This document shows, piece after piece, positions 1 through 8,272 of a stretch of 64,000 bases of DNA (its first letter is position 1; each line of letters opens with the position of its first letter). Both the position numbers and the translations under genes were made by a program. The notes beneath the pieces are model-generated. The model was not told the DNA's origin, did no database searches, and was given only the letters and a program-made list of their open reading frames with translations. This DNA comes from an uncultured Clostridia bacterium. GTDB taxonomy: Bacteria > Bacillota > Clostridia > Christensenellales > Borkfalkiaceae. Location of the stretch: NCBI GenBank assembly GCA_944346885.1, contig CALVMR010000007.1, positions 1 through 64,000 of the forward strand, written 5' to 3'.

Positions 1-330
1 GTCAGCATGCAGACCAAGATCGCGCTGGGCGGCGTCAGCGAGCAGGAGCTCCAGAACATCGTCATCGCCTATGAGCCGGTCTGGGCCATCGGCACCGGCA
101 AAACCGCAACCGCCGACCAGGCCGAGGAGGTCTGCGCCATCATCCGCGGTGTGGTCGAAAAGCTGTATCATAAAGCCGCTGCCGACGCGATGACCATTCA
201 GTACGGCGGCTCGATGAAGCCGGGCAACGCGAAGGAGCTGCTGGAGAAGGAAGACGTTGACGGCGGCCTGATCGGCGGCGCGGCGCTGAAGGCGCAGGAT
301 TTTGCCGCAATCGTAGAAGCTGCAAAATAA
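1..330 (+). CDS. tpiA: triosephosphate isomerase, C-terminal part (5' end outside window)
   Basis: Interconverts dihydroxyacetone phosphate and glyceraldehyde-3-phosphate in glycolysis. The frame is open from the left edge, so only the last ~109 residues are present. The catalytic-glutamate motif [14 protein letters not shown] is visible near residue 23 of the fragment. The phosphate-binding segments [11 protein letters not shown] and [10 protein letters not shown] follow, both classic for the family. It lies upstream of gpmI in the usual Firmicutes glycolytic order. Codon choice (GAG, CCG, ACC, CTG) differs from most of the window and matches the first two thirds of gpmI. Identity is certain; only completeness is limited by the window edge. 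Confidence 0.97.
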   Translation, partial: VSMQTKIALGGVSEQELQNIVIAYEPVWAIGTGKTATADQAEEVCAIIRGVVEKLYHKAAADAMTIQYGGSMKPGNAKELLEKEDVDGGLIGGAALKAQDFAAIVEAAK

Positions 331-664
331 GTGCTTCCACCCCTTTGCGGCCGCAGCCCCAATTGGGGCTGGCAGGCAGTTAGCTTCTGCTATTTAATTG
401 AAGGCAAGTGTTCTTACTATCTCCTGCAAAACAGGATATAATTATGGACTAGAGTGAAAGCTAAGGAGATTTGCTTCGCTCTCTCCTCGCAGGAAAAAAC
501 GCTTCGCGTTTTATACAAACTTGGGAAGTTGGACTTTGTCCAACTTCGGGTCGCGTAGCACAAATTTCCGCCTCACCGAAAGCATAAGCGCGACTTAGCA
601 TCCAAAGGCTCTGCCTTTGGAATCCTCAAACTTTTTTTCTTTTTCCAGAAAGAGGTGCATCGTC
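331..664. other. tpiA-gpmI intergenic region rich in short hairpins
   Basis: No gene is seen in these 334 bases. They hold several short perfect inverted repeats. One is AGCCCCAATTGGGGCT at 355-370. One at about 493-510 has arms around CGCTTCGCG. One at about 525-547 has arms GAAGTTGGAC and GTCCAACTTC. One at about 602-620 has arms CCAAAGGC and GCCTTTGG and is followed by a pyrimidine-rich run. The last could act as a terminator or processing site before gpmI. No other intergenic region in the window looks like this. Confidence 0.5.
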
Positions 665-2191
665 ATGAAACATCCACTGATCTTAATGATCCTCGACGGT
701 TTCGGCATCAACCACTCCGACTACGGCAACGCCATCCATGCCGCCAAAAAACCGAACCTCGACAAATATTTTTCCCAGTACCCCCACACCCAGATCGGCG
801 CTTCCGGCCTTGATGTCGGCCTTCCGGACGGGCAGATGGGCAACTCGGAGGTTGGCCACACCAACATTGGCGCGGGCCGCATCGTCTACCAGGAGCTGAC
901 CCGCATCACCAAATCAATTCAGGACGGGGACTTTTTTGAAAATCCTGCCCTGCTGGGCGCGGTAGAGAACTGCAAAAAGAACGGTTCCGCCCTGCACCTG
1001 ATGGGCCTGCTGTCCGACGGCGGCGTTCACAGCCACATCGAGCACCTGTTCGGTCTGCTGGAGCTGGCCAAGAAAAACGGGCTGAGCAAGGTTTATGTTC
1101 ACTGCTTCATGGACGGCAGGGACGTGCCGCCGACCAGCGGCAAGGACTTTGTCGTGCAGCTGCAGGCCAAGCTCGACGAGCTGGGCGTCGGCAAGATCGC
1201 CTCGGTGATGGGCCGCTACTACGCGATGGACCGCGACAACCGCTGGGAGCGCGTGCAGAAAGCCTACGACGCTCTGGTTTTAGGCAAGGGTGAGCAGTGC
1301 GCTGATGCTGCAAAGGCGGTCGAGAACTCCTACGCAGCCGAAGTCACCGACGAATTCATCGTGCCGGTTGTCATCGGCGACCCGGCGGAGGGACGGATTG
1401 CCGCGAACGATTCGGTTGTCTTCTACAACTTCCGTCCAGACCGCGCCCGCGAGATCACCCGCACGCTGGTTGACCCGGACTTTTCCGGCTTCGAGCGCGC
1501 CTTCTTCCCGCTGTACTACGTCTGCATGACCCAGTACGACGCGACCATGCCAAACGTGGAGGTTGCCTTCAAGCCGGAGAGCCTCAACGACACCTTTGGC
1601 GAATACATCTCCAAGCAGGGCCTGCAGCAGCTGCGCATCGCCGAGACCGAGAAGTACGCGCACGTCACCTTCTTCTTCAACGGCGGCGTGGAGGCGCCCA
1701 ACCCGAACGAGGTGCGCGTGCTCGTGCCCTCGCCGAAGGTGGCAACGTACGACTTAAAGCCCGAAATGAGCGCGTACGAAGTGACCGAAAAGGTCCTTGA
1801 ACAGCTCTCCACGGGAGAATACGACGCGATGATCTTAAACTTTGCCAACTGCGACATGGTGGGGCACACGGGCGTTTTGGAAGCGGCGGAAAAGGCGGTC
1901 GCAGCCGTGGACGAGTGTGTGGATAAGGTGCTCAAAAAGATCCTTTCGATGGGCGGCGGCGCGCTGCTCACCGCCGACCACGGCAATGCGGATAAGATGA
2001 TCGCCGAGGACGGTTCGCCCTTCACCGCGCACACCACCAACCCCGTGCCCGTCGTGCTCGTGTGCGACGCGCTCAAAGGCGTAAAGCTGCGCGAAGGCGG
2101 TGTGCTCGCCGACCTTGCGCCCACCTTGCTCGATATGATGGGCATCCCCGTTCCCGCCGAAATGACGGGCAAAACGCTCAGCGTGCGCTGA
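665..2191 (+). CDS. gpmI: 2,3-bisphosphoglycerate-independent phosphoglycerate mutase
   Basis: Converts 3-phosphoglycerate to 2-phosphoglycerate in glycolysis using two Mn ions and a phosphoserine intermediate. The protein has 508 residues, normal for the family. The N-terminal metal motif ILDGFG (Asp11) and the catalytic serine motif [10 protein letters not shown] (Ser61) are present. The C-terminal metal motifs [13 protein letters not shown] and [11 protein letters not shown] are also present. The start at 665 is chosen over an in-frame upstream codon at 617 because AGAGGTG lies just before it and the family begins with this [12 protein letters not shown]-type sequence. Codon style changes around 1700-1750: GAG, CCG and ACC before, GAA, CCC and ACG after. 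The gene may therefore be a mosaic. Confidence 0.96.
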   Translation: MKHPLILMILDGFGINHSDYGNAIHAAKKPNLDKYFSQYPHTQIGASGLDVGLPDGQMGNSEVGHTNIGAGRIVYQELTRITKSIQDGDFFENPALLGAVENCKKNGSALHLMGLLSDGGVHSHIEHLFGLLELAKKNGLSKVYVHCFMDGRDVPPTSGKDFVVQLQAKLDELGVGKIASVMGRYYAMDRDNRWERVQKAYDALVLGKGEQCADAAKAVENSYAAEVTDEFIVPVVIGDPAEGRIAANDSVVFYNFRPDRAREITRTLVDPDFSGFERAFFPLYYVCMTQYDATMPNVEVAFKPESLNDTFGEYISKQGLQQLRIAETEKYAHVTFFFNGGVEAPNPNEVRVLVPSPKVATYDLKPEMSAYEVTEKVLEQLSTGEYDAMILNFANCDMVGHTGVLEAAEKAVAAVDECVDKVLKKILSMGGGALLTADHGNADKMIAEDGSPFTAHTTNPVPVVLVCDALKGVKLREGGVLADLAPTLLDMMGIPVPAEMTGKTLSVR

Positions 2192-2272
2192 GTTCATGCG
2201 CCGAACGGGCAAAATATTTTGAAGCCGACGGGCGCAAAGCGGAAAATTTTCGCAAAAGCGGCGTAAAAACGG

Positions 2273-2301
2273 TTGATAAATCGCGTTTTGTATGGTATAC
2301 T
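2273..2301 (+). promoter_or_regulatory. sigma-A-type promoter of secG
   Basis: TTGATA at 2273-2278 and TATACT at 2296-2301 with a 17-nt spacer. It lies about 45 nt upstream of the secG start and so separates secG from gpmI. Confidence 0.7.
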
Positions 2302-2345
2302 ATACAAGCTGTTTTTGAAGCATTACGTTTACGGGAGTCCTTGTG

Positions 2346-2651
2346 ATGAATTATATTTATCCCAGTTTGACAGTTCAGACGGTGCACGACGTCGTCATCA
2401 TCGTTTTGGTCGTGCTGATGCTGCTCTGTGCCCTTGCCGCGATCATCCTCGTGCTGTTCCAGCCGGGCAATTCGCAGGGCATCGACGCGCTCGGCGGGTC
2501 GAGCGAAACCTTTTTCGGCAAGAACAAGGGGCGCTCGATGGAGAGCAAGATGAAAAAGTGGACGATCATCGTCCTCGTCATCCTTGCGGTGCTCGCGCTC
2601 GTGTTTTTTATCCTGCAATTTCCGCAGGTTTGGGGTGCACAACCGAACTAA
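2346..2651 (+). CDS. secG: preprotein translocase subunit SecG
   Basis: Small integral membrane subunit of the SecYEG channel. The protein has 101 residues with two hydrophobic helices (about residues 15-38 and 74-94). The family-typical cytoplasmic loop reads LFQPGNSQGIDALGGSSETF and is followed by FGKNKGRS. ATG at 2346 is preferred over the overlapping GTG at 2343; GGGAG stands about 10 nt upstream. Its position before rnr and smpB is the common Firmicutes arrangement. Confidence 0.95.
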   Translation: MNYIYPSLTVQTVHDVVIIVLVVLMLLCALAAIILVLFQPGNSQGIDALGGSSETFFGKNKGRSMESKMKKWTIIVLVILAVLALVFFILQFPQVWGAQPN

Positions 2652-2666
2652 GTTACGGGATGCGAT

Positions 2667-2704
2667 CGGCGGCGGACTTCGGAAGAAGTTGCCGCCGTTT
2701 TTTA
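2667..2704 (+). terminator. intrinsic terminator after secG
   Basis: GC-rich stem with arms around GGCGGC..ACTTC and GAAGTTGCCGC, a GGAA loop and a run of T at 2698-2703. Confidence 0.75.
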
Positions 2705-2806
2705 TACTTTCACAGGCGCGTTTGATACAATTCGTGGCGGTTACGGTTGCGTAGGATCGCGGCCGTAATTGCGGTCCGCGCGGCGCGCGGAAAGGAGGTG
2801 CGGCAG

Positions 2807-4882
2807 ATGGAGTTTTCCGATCTTCGCTCCCGCTTTGAAAGCGGGCAGCTGCAATACAAAAAAGCGAACGAGATCGCGCGGCTTCTGGGCGTTTCGCATC
2901 GGGGCGAGCGCGACGCGCTTTCGCGCGCGCTCAAAGAGATGGAAGCGGAAGGCGCGCTCGTGCGCGATGCGCGCGGCAGGTTCGTCACGCCCGAAAAATT
3001 GGGGCTGATAAAGGGCACGGTGCAGGCAAACGAACGCGGCTTCGCCTTTTTGCTGCGCGAAGACGGGGGCGAGGCGCTCTTTTTGCCGCACCATGCGCTG
3101 CACGGCGCGCGGCACAAGGATACGGTGTACGCCGCCGCTGTCGGCGGAGACCGCGGCGACGAGGGCTGCGTGCACTGCATCGTGTCGCGCGGGATGAAAG
3201 AGCTGACGGGCACCTATTACCATGAAAAGCGGGGCGGCTTTATCGAACCGGACGAGCGCAAGTTCGGCGATAAGGTGCGCATTACGGGCGGCGTGCGCGC
3301 CGCCGCGGGGGAAAAGGTGCTCGTGCGCATTGCCGCCTATCCGGACGGGCACTGCCCGGAGGGGCAGATCGTGCGCGTGCTCGGCAGGAGCGGAGACCTC
3401 AAAACGGAGGAGGACGCGATCCTCGCCGCGGCGGGCTTGCCCGAAGCGTTTGCGCCCCGCGCGCTTGCCGAGGCGGAAAAGGCGGCGGCGGAGCGCGTTG
3501 TTTTGGGTACGCGCCGCGATTTCAGGGAGGAGCCCGTCGTCACCATCGACGGAGACGATTCGCGCGACTTTGACGACGCCGTAACGCTGCGAGAGCGGGA
3601 GAACGGGTACGAGCTGGGCGTGCACATCGCCGACGTTTCGCACTATGTGCGCCGCGGCGGCGAAACCGATAAAGAGGCGTACGAGCGCGGCACCAGCGTG
3701 TATTTTCCGGACCGCGTGCTGCCCATGCTGCCCGAATGCCTCTCCAACGGCGCCTGTTCTTTAAACGAGGGGGAGGAGCGCTACACCCTCTCCTGCCTGC
3801 TCCGTTTGGATAAACAGGGGAAGGTGCTGGGCAGCGAGTTTGTGCGCGGGGTCATCCGCTCCCGCGCGCGCATGACGTACAACAAGGTCAACGCCGTTTT
3901 GGCAGGCGACGGGGCGCTGCGGGTGCAGTATGCCGACCTCGTGCCCATGTTCGAGGCGATGCAGCGCCTTGCCGAGCTGTGCCACGCGCGGCGCAAGGCG
4001 CGCGGGTGCGTCGATCTGGATACAAAGGAAGCGAAGATCGTTTTCGGCGCGGAGGGGCAGGTGGAGGTCGAAGCGCGGGCGCGGGGCGCTTCCGAGCGCA
4101 TCATCGAAGAGTTTATGATCCTTGCCAACGAGGCGGCGGCGGAATTTGCGGCGGGGTACGCTCTGCCTTTCGTGTACCGCATCCACGAACCGCCCTCCGA
4201 GGAAAAGGCGGCGGCTTTTAAAGCGTATTTGCAGGCGATCGGCGTGCGGGCGCGCATACAGCCGGAACGGGTTCGCCCCGCCGATTACGCAAAGGTGCTG
4301 GAAGAGCTTGCGGGCGACCCGTTGCGCGAAGTGGCTGGCGGCGTCATGCTCCGTTCGATGGCAAAGGCAAAGTACAGCCCCGAAAACGCAGGGCACTTCG
4401 GGTTGGCTTCCAAGTGCTATTGCCATTTTACGTCGCCCATCCGCCGCTATCCGGATCTCATCGTGCACCGAATCATCGGGGCGGTGTTGAGCGGAGAGGC
4501 GGAAAAGGCGGAAGGGCAGTTCGCTTCCTTCGTGCCGAAGGCGGCGGCGCAGTGTTCCGCCCGCGAACGGCGGGAGGACGAGGCGGAGCGCAGCGTAGAC
4601 GAGCTGTACAAGGTCTGGTACATGCGCGACCGGCTGGGCGAACGGTTCGAGGGCATCGTTTCCGGGGTCACGGCGGCGGGCATCTTTGTCGCGCTGGAAA
4701 ATACGGTGGAGGGGCTGGTCCGCACCGAAGATCTGCCGGGGGAGGGGTACGTGCTGCTTGAAGAGCGGTACACCCTGAAAAACGCGCGGCACGCCTTTCG
4801 GCTGGGAGACAGGGTAAAGATCGTCGTCGCCTCCTGCGACGTCGGCGCAAGAAAGTGCGGTTTTTTGCTCGCAGAGAATTAA
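2807..4882 (+). CDS. rnr: ribonuclease R
   Basis: Processive 3'-5' exoribonuclease of the RNB family that degrades structured RNA and works with tmRNA-SmpB in quality control. The protein has 691 residues. An N-terminal winged-helix-like region (1-60) and cold-shock domains precede the RNB core. The metal-binding signature DGDDSRDFDDAV is at about residues 247-258. A C-terminal S1 domain starts near FEGIVSGVTAAGIFV. The start is fixed by AAAGGAGG at 2791-2798, 9 nt before ATG 2807, although the frame is open further upstream. The next gene is smpB, its functional partner. Confidence 0.96.
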   Translation: MEFSDLRSRFESGQLQYKKANEIARLLGVSHRGERDALSRALKEMEAEGALVRDARGRFVTPEKLGLIKGTVQANERGFAFLLREDGGEALFLPHHALHGARHKDTVYAAAVGGDRGDEGCVHCIVSRGMKELTGTYYHEKRGGFIEPDERKFGDKVRITGGVRAAAGEKVLVRIAAYPDGHCPEGQIVRVLGRSGDLKTEEDAILAAAGLPEAFAPRALAEAEKAAAERVVLGTRRDFREEPVVTIDGDDSRDFDDAVTLRERENGYELGVHIADVSHYVRRGGETDKEAYERGTSVYFPDRVLPMLPECLSNGACSLNEGEERYTLSCLLRLDKQGKVLGSEFVRGVIRSRARMTYNKVNAVLAGDGALRVQYADLVPMFEAMQRLAELCHARRKARGCVDLDTKEAKIVFGAEGQVEVEARARGASERIIEEFMILANEAAAEFAAGYALPFVYRIHEPPSEEKAAAFKAYLQAIGVRARIQPERVRPADYAKVLEELAGDPLREVAGGVMLRSMAKAKYSPENAGHFGLASKCYCHFTSPIRRYPDLIVHRIIGAVLSGEAEKAEGQFASFVPKAAAQCSARERREDEAERSVDELYKVWYMRDRLGERFEGIVSGVTAAGIFVALENTVEGLVRTEDLPGEGYVLLEERYTLKNARHAFRLGDRVKIVVASCDVGARKCGFLLAEN

Positions 4883-4885
4883 AAT

Positions 4886-4917
4886 TTGTATGCATTTTCG
4901 CGCGGTTGTGGTATAAT
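4886..4917 (+). promoter_or_regulatory. putative smpB promoter
   Basis: A perfect TATAAT is at 4912-4917, 30 nt before smpB. The only -35-like hexamer is TTGTAT at 4886-4891 with a 20-nt spacer, so the -35 part is weak. Confidence 0.5.
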
Positions 4918-4946
4918 AAGAGCAAGCGTGCGGAAGGCGGTAGAGT

Positions 4947-5396
4947 ATGAAAGTCGTTGCGGTGAACAAATCCGCGTCCTTTGAATATTTCATCGAAGAA
5001 AAATTCGAGGCGGGCATCGTGCTCGAAGGCAGCGAAGTGAAGAGCATCCGCAAAAACAACTGCAACCTTGCGGATAGCTTTTGCTTCGTGCGCGCGGGCG
5101 AGGTCACGCTCAAAAACATGCACATCGCCGTGTACGACAAGAGCGGCGCGTTCAACACCCGCGATTCCCGCAGAGACAGGCGGCTTTTGCTGCACAAGGC
5201 GGAGATCGCCAAGATCGCGGGCAAAGTCAACCAAAAGGGCTATACCCTCGTGCCGCTCAAAGTGTATTTTTCGGGTTCGCTCGTCAAGGTCGAAGTTGCG
5301 CTCTGCCGCGGCAAACACACCTACGACAAAAAGCAGAGCCTGAAAGAAAAAGATTTGAAGCGCGACGCGGATAGAAGAATAAAGGAATTTCTATAA
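4947..5396 (+). CDS. smpB: SsrA-binding protein SmpB
   Basis: Binds tmRNA and delivers it to stalled ribosomes for trans-translation. The protein has 149 residues, the usual length. The family motifs EAGIVLEGSEVKS, LADSFCFV and RDSRRDRRLLLHK are present. So is the basic C-terminal tail KKQSLKEKDLKRDADRRIK, which enters the decoding centre. The last 39 bases of the gene, including the stop codon, are repeated exactly at 5619-5657, on the far side of the metY leader element. No tmRNA gene was seen in this window. Confidence 0.97.
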   Translation: MKVVAVNKSASFEYFIEEKFEAGIVLEGSEVKSIRKNNCNLADSFCFVRAGEVTLKNMHIAVYDKSGAFNTRDSRRDRRLLLHKAEIAKIAGKVNQKGYTLVPLKVYFSGSLVKVEVALCRGKHTYDKKQSLKEKDLKRDADRRIKEFL

Positions 5397-5657
5397 TTGT
5401 TTGCGCAAGCAAAACCACGCTTTTGCGCCGGCGCCCCCAATTTGTGCGTGAGCGCTCTTGCAGGGAAGGTGAATGCGTGCGATTTTCAAAACGGTGAGCC
5501 CTGAATTATCGCGCGCAGAGGGAAACCTCCGCTGTTCCGACCGAACGGGAGGACGGCGGGGTGTCCCTTAGGTCACGGAAAATCGCAGGCGGCAGCCCGC
5601 CGAGATTTTCGTGAATTAAAGCGCGACGCGGATAGAAGAATAAAGGAATTTCTATAA
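5358..5657. repeat. 39-bp direct repeat of the smpB 3' end flanking the metY leader
   Basis: The 39 bases at 5358-5396 (last codons and stop of smpB) recur exactly at 5619-5657, offset 261. With one mismatch the match extends 3 bases further left. The copies bracket the 222-base block that holds leader element A. The layout resembles a target duplication or attachment-site pair around an inserted block. Each copy contains TATAA(T/A), a possible -10 box. Confidence 0.85.
5401..5614 (+). ncRNA. structured leader of metY (element A; candidate regulatory RNA)
   Basis: This 214-nt block is repeated, with compensating changes, before metA at 7081-7294. Helices seen here: P1 5403-5408/5442-5447 around a hairpin with arms GCAAAA/TTTTGC (5409-5426). 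P2 is 5474-5483/5508-5517, capped by a large loop with GGTGAGCCCTGAA. P3 is GAGG-GAAA-CCTC (5518-5529). P4 is 5529-5532/5556-5559. P5 is 5573-5584/5604-5614 with an inner stem GGCGG-CAGC-CCGCC (5588-5601). It precedes a methionine gene, so a cis-acting riboswitch-like element is likely. I could not match it to SAM-I, T-box, cobalamin, FMN or other classes I know. The ligand is unknown. Confidence 0.65.
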
Positions 5658-5734
5658 AATTTTGTGCCTGCCGTTCCCTTGGTGCGGGCACGCCAAAAAA
5701 ATCGATCTAAATCTTTTACAAGGAGACAAAGATT

Positions 5735-7006
5735 ATGGCTTACAAACCCGATACCGTCTGCGTGCAGGGCGGGTACCGCCCCAAAAACGGGGAAGGGCGC
5801 ATCCCTCCCATTTCGCAGAGCACAACGTTTTATTACGAGAGCACGCAGGGCATGGCGGACCTGTTCGATTTAAAGGCGGACGGCTATTTTTACAGCCGCC
5901 TCGCCAACCCGACCGTTGCCGCTTTTGAGGGCAAGGTGACCGAACTGGAAGGCGGCGTTGCGGGGATCGGCTGCTCTTCGGGCATGGCTGCCTCCACGCT
6001 TGCGGTGTTTACCGTGTGCGGCGCGGGGGATAACATCGTCTCCTCTTCGGCGATCTACGGCGGCACGTTCAACCTGTTTTCGGTCACGCTGCCCAAACTC
6101 GGCATCGAAACGCGCTTTTTCGACCCCGACGCCCCCGCCGAGGAGATCGAAAAGCTCATCGACGGCAAAACGCGCATGATCTTTACGGAAACGGTCGCCA
6201 ACCCCGCCATTAAAATTTTAGATTTCGATAAGATCGCGGCGATCGCCAAAAAATACGGAGTCCTGTTCGCGGTGGATAACACCCTTGCCACGCCCGTGCT
6301 GTGCCGCCCCTTTGAGTGGGGCGCGAACCTCATCATCCATTCGACGACAAAGTACCTCGACGGGCACGCCGCGGCGCTCGGCGGCATGATCGTGGACGGC
6401 GGCAATTTCAACTTTAAGGGGAATGCGCGCTATCCTTCCTTCAACGTGCCGGACGAAAGCTACCACGGGCTGGTGTATGCCGACCTGCCCTCCGCGCAGT
6501 TTGCCACCAAGTGCCGCGCGCAGATGATGCGCGACATCGGCGCGATGATGGCGCCGCAAAACGCCTTTCTCGCATGGCTTGGCAGCGATACGCTGGCGCT
6601 GCGTATGGAGCGGCATTCTTCCAATGCGGAAAAAGTGGCGGCGTATTTGAACGCGCACCCGAAGATCGATTGGGTGTGGCACGCTTCGCTGCCGCACAAC
6701 AAGTACCATGCGATCGCCAAAAAATATCTGCCCAAGGGCACGGGCGGCATGCTCAGCTTCGGGATCAAGGGAGACGTGAAGCAGGCGGCAAGGTTCATGG
6801 AGGCGCTGCAACTCATCACGCAGGAAACGCACGTTGCGGATGTGCGCAGCTGCGTGCTGCACCCCGCTTCCACCACGCACCGCCAGCTTTCCAAAGAGGA
6901 GCTTGAACAGGCGGGCGTGCCCGAAAACTTGGTGCGACTCTCCGTCGGCATCGAAGCCCCCGAAGACATCATTGCAGACCTCGAACAGGCGCTTGCAAAG
7001 GTGTAA
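5735..7006 (+). CDS. metY: O-acetylhomoserine sulfhydrylase (PLP-dependent)
   Basis: Makes homocysteine from O-acetylhomoserine and sulfide, in the cytoplasm. The protein has 423 residues, typical of MetY rather than the ~390-residue MetB or MetC. The PLP lysine is Lys206 in HSTTKYLDGH, and Asp181 in AVDNTLATPV contacts the pyridine ring. YFYSRLANPT and CSSGMAA motifs are also present. AAGGAG lies 9 nt before the start. The next gene, metA, supplies its substrate, and both carry the same leader RNA. A gamma-synthase function cannot be fully excluded from sequence alone. Confidence 0.92.
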   Translation: MAYKPDTVCVQGGYRPKNGEGRIPPISQSTTFYYESTQGMADLFDLKADGYFYSRLANPTVAAFEGKVTELEGGVAGIGCSSGMAASTLAVFTVCGAGDNIVSSSAIYGGTFNLFSVTLPKLGIETRFFDPDAPAEEIEKLIDGKTRMIFTETVANPAIKILDFDKIAAIAKKYGVLFAVDNTLATPVLCRPFEWGANLIIHSTTKYLDGHAAALGGMIVDGGNFNFKGNARYPSFNVPDESYHGLVYADLPSAQFATKCRAQMMRDIGAMMAPQNAFLAWLGSDTLALRMERHSSNAEKVAAYLNAHPKIDWVWHASLPHNKYHAIAKKYLPKGTGGMLSFGIKGDVKQAARFMEALQLITQETHVADVRSCVLHPASTTHRQLSKEELEQAGVPENLVRLSVGIEAPEDIIADLEQALAKV

Positions 7007-7046
7007 GCAAGGGATCGTATTGCCGAAAACTTTCGGCTCGATTCGG

Positions 7047-7070
7047 AAAGAGTGAATTTGCTCTTATTTT
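7047..7070 (+). terminator. possible terminator after metY
   Basis: Short stem AAGAG/CTCTT around an 8-nt loop, followed by ATTTTTAA. It is weak, but lies just before leader element B and would isolate the metA transcript. The rest of 7007-7309 is the leader RNA. Confidence 0.35.
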
Positions 7071-7080
7071 TAATACTCGT

Positions 7081-7294
7081 TCGCGCAAGCAAAACCACGC
7101 TTTTGCATTCGCGCACCCTTGTTTGCGCGTAAGCGCTGTTGCAGGAAAGGTGAAGTTGCGGCATTTCTATAAAGGTGTGCCCTAAAAAATGCCGCAACGA
7201 GGAAAACCTCCGCCATCCCGACCAAAGGGAGGGTGACGGCGGTTGTCCTCAAATCGTAAAAATCGCAGGCAGCAGCCTGCCGAGATTTTTACGA
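7081..7294 (+). ncRNA. structured leader of metA (element B; candidate regulatory RNA)
   Basis: Second copy of the 214-nt element, same length as element A. P1 is 7083-7088/7123-7128. P2 is a perfect 12-bp helix 7155-7166/7187-7198 whose sequence differs entirely from P2 of A while the loop GGTGTGCCCTAAA is kept. P3 is GAGG-AAAA-CCTC (7199-7210). P4 is 7210-7214/7238-7242 with an inner TCCC/GGGA. P5 is 7254-7264/7284-7294, with an inner stem GGCAG-CAGC-CTGCC where an A-T pair replaces the G-C pair of A. P5 ends 4 nt before the AGGAGA ribosome site of metA, so control of translation initiation is plausible. There is no T-run terminator. Confidence 0.65.
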
Positions 7295-7309
7295 GACAGG
7301 AGATCCCTT

Positions 7310-8215
7310 ATGCCTATCGTCATTTCAAAAGATATCCCCGCCTATTCGGCATTGCAGTCCGAAAACATTTTCGTCATGAACGCCGAGCGCGCCGTTTCGC
7401 AGGATATCCGCCCGTTGGATATCGCCATCCTCAACCTCATGCCGACCAAGATCGAAACGGAAACGCAGCTTCTGCGCCTTTTATCCAATTCGCCGCTGCA
7501 AGTGAACGTCACGCTCGTGTACACGGAATCGTACAAGAGCAAAAACACGGCGGCGGCGCACTTGGAAAAGTTTTATAAGAAGTTCGACGATATCAAAGAC
7601 CGCCATTTCGACGGCATGATCATCACGGGCGCGCCCGTCGAGGTCATGCCCTTTGAAGAGGTGGCGTACTGGAAAGAGCTGACCAAGATCTTCGACTTTG
7701 CAGACAGCCACGTTACCAGCACCATCTATATCTGCTGGGGGGCGCAGGCGGCGCTGTATTACCATTACGGCATCCAAAAGCACTTGCTGCCCAAAAAATT
7801 GTTCGGCATTTTTCCGCACCGCAAAAAGATCGAGCTGCACGACCCGCTTTTAAAGGGGATCGACGACGTGTTCTATATCCCGCATTCCCGCCATACCACG
7901 GTGTATGTGGAGGATGTTGCCCGCGAGCCGCGGCTGGAAATATTGAGCGTTTCCGACGAGGCGGGGCTCTCCATCGCAAAATCGCGGGATAACAAAAAGA
8001 TCTTTTTGACGGGGCACATGGAGTACGACCGCGACACCCTCAAAGGCGAATACGAGCGTGACCTTGCCAAGGGGCTGCCCATCGACCCGCCCGCGCACTA
8101 TTTTGCGGACGAGACCTGTACAAAGGTGAACGTGACGTGGACGAGCGCGGCAAATTTGTTTTATACGAACTGGCTCAACTATTATGTGTACCAGGTCACG
8201 CCGTTCCGCTTTTAA
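7310..8215 (+). CDS. metA: homoserine O-acetyltransferase (MetA family)
   Basis: Acylates the hydroxyl of L-homoserine, the first committed step to methionine. The protein has 301 residues. Lys47 (NLMPTK), nucleophile Cys142 (IYICWGAQ), and His236 and Glu238 (LTGHMEYD) form the active site. Residue 111 is Glu (GAPVEVMPF). In MetA enzymes Glu at this position is known to favour acetyl-CoA, and Gly favours succinyl-CoA. An acetyltransferase is therefore expected and fits the adjacent metY. The frame is open upstream, but ATG 7310 has an AGGAGA site and matches the family N-terminus. The leader RNA lies directly upstream. Confidence 0.95.
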   Translation: MPIVISKDIPAYSALQSENIFVMNAERAVSQDIRPLDIAILNLMPTKIETETQLLRLLSNSPLQVNVTLVYTESYKSKNTAAAHLEKFYKKFDDIKDRHFDGMIITGAPVEVMPFEEVAYWKELTKIFDFADSHVTSTIYICWGAQAALYYHYGIQKHLLPKKLFGIFPHRKKIELHDPLLKGIDDVFYIPHSRHTTVYVEDVAREPRLEILSVSDEAGLSIAKSRDNKKIFLTGHMEYDRDTLKGEYERDLAKGLPIDPPAHYFADETCTKVNVTWTSAANLFYTNWLNYYVYQVTPFRF

Positions 8216-8240
8216 AAAAGGAAAGACGATGCAAAAAGAA

Positions 8241-8272
8241 AAGACGCTTCCTCGGCAGAGGCGTCTTTTTTT
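8241..8272 (+). terminator. intrinsic terminator after metA
   Basis: Stem AAGACGC..CTC / GAG..GCGTCTT followed by a run of seven T. Confidence 0.85.

Noticed and set aside
617-664. Upstream start for GpmI adding 16 residues
   Set aside because: The extra residues are not family-like and cover the hairpin and ribosome site; ATG 665 fits better.
5401-5614. Reading the met leaders as a known FMN, cobalamin, SAM-I or T-box element
   Set aside because: Short strings such as CCGACC and GGTGA recall FMN and B12 elements, but the defining core sequences of those classes and the AGGGTGGNACCGCG box are absent.
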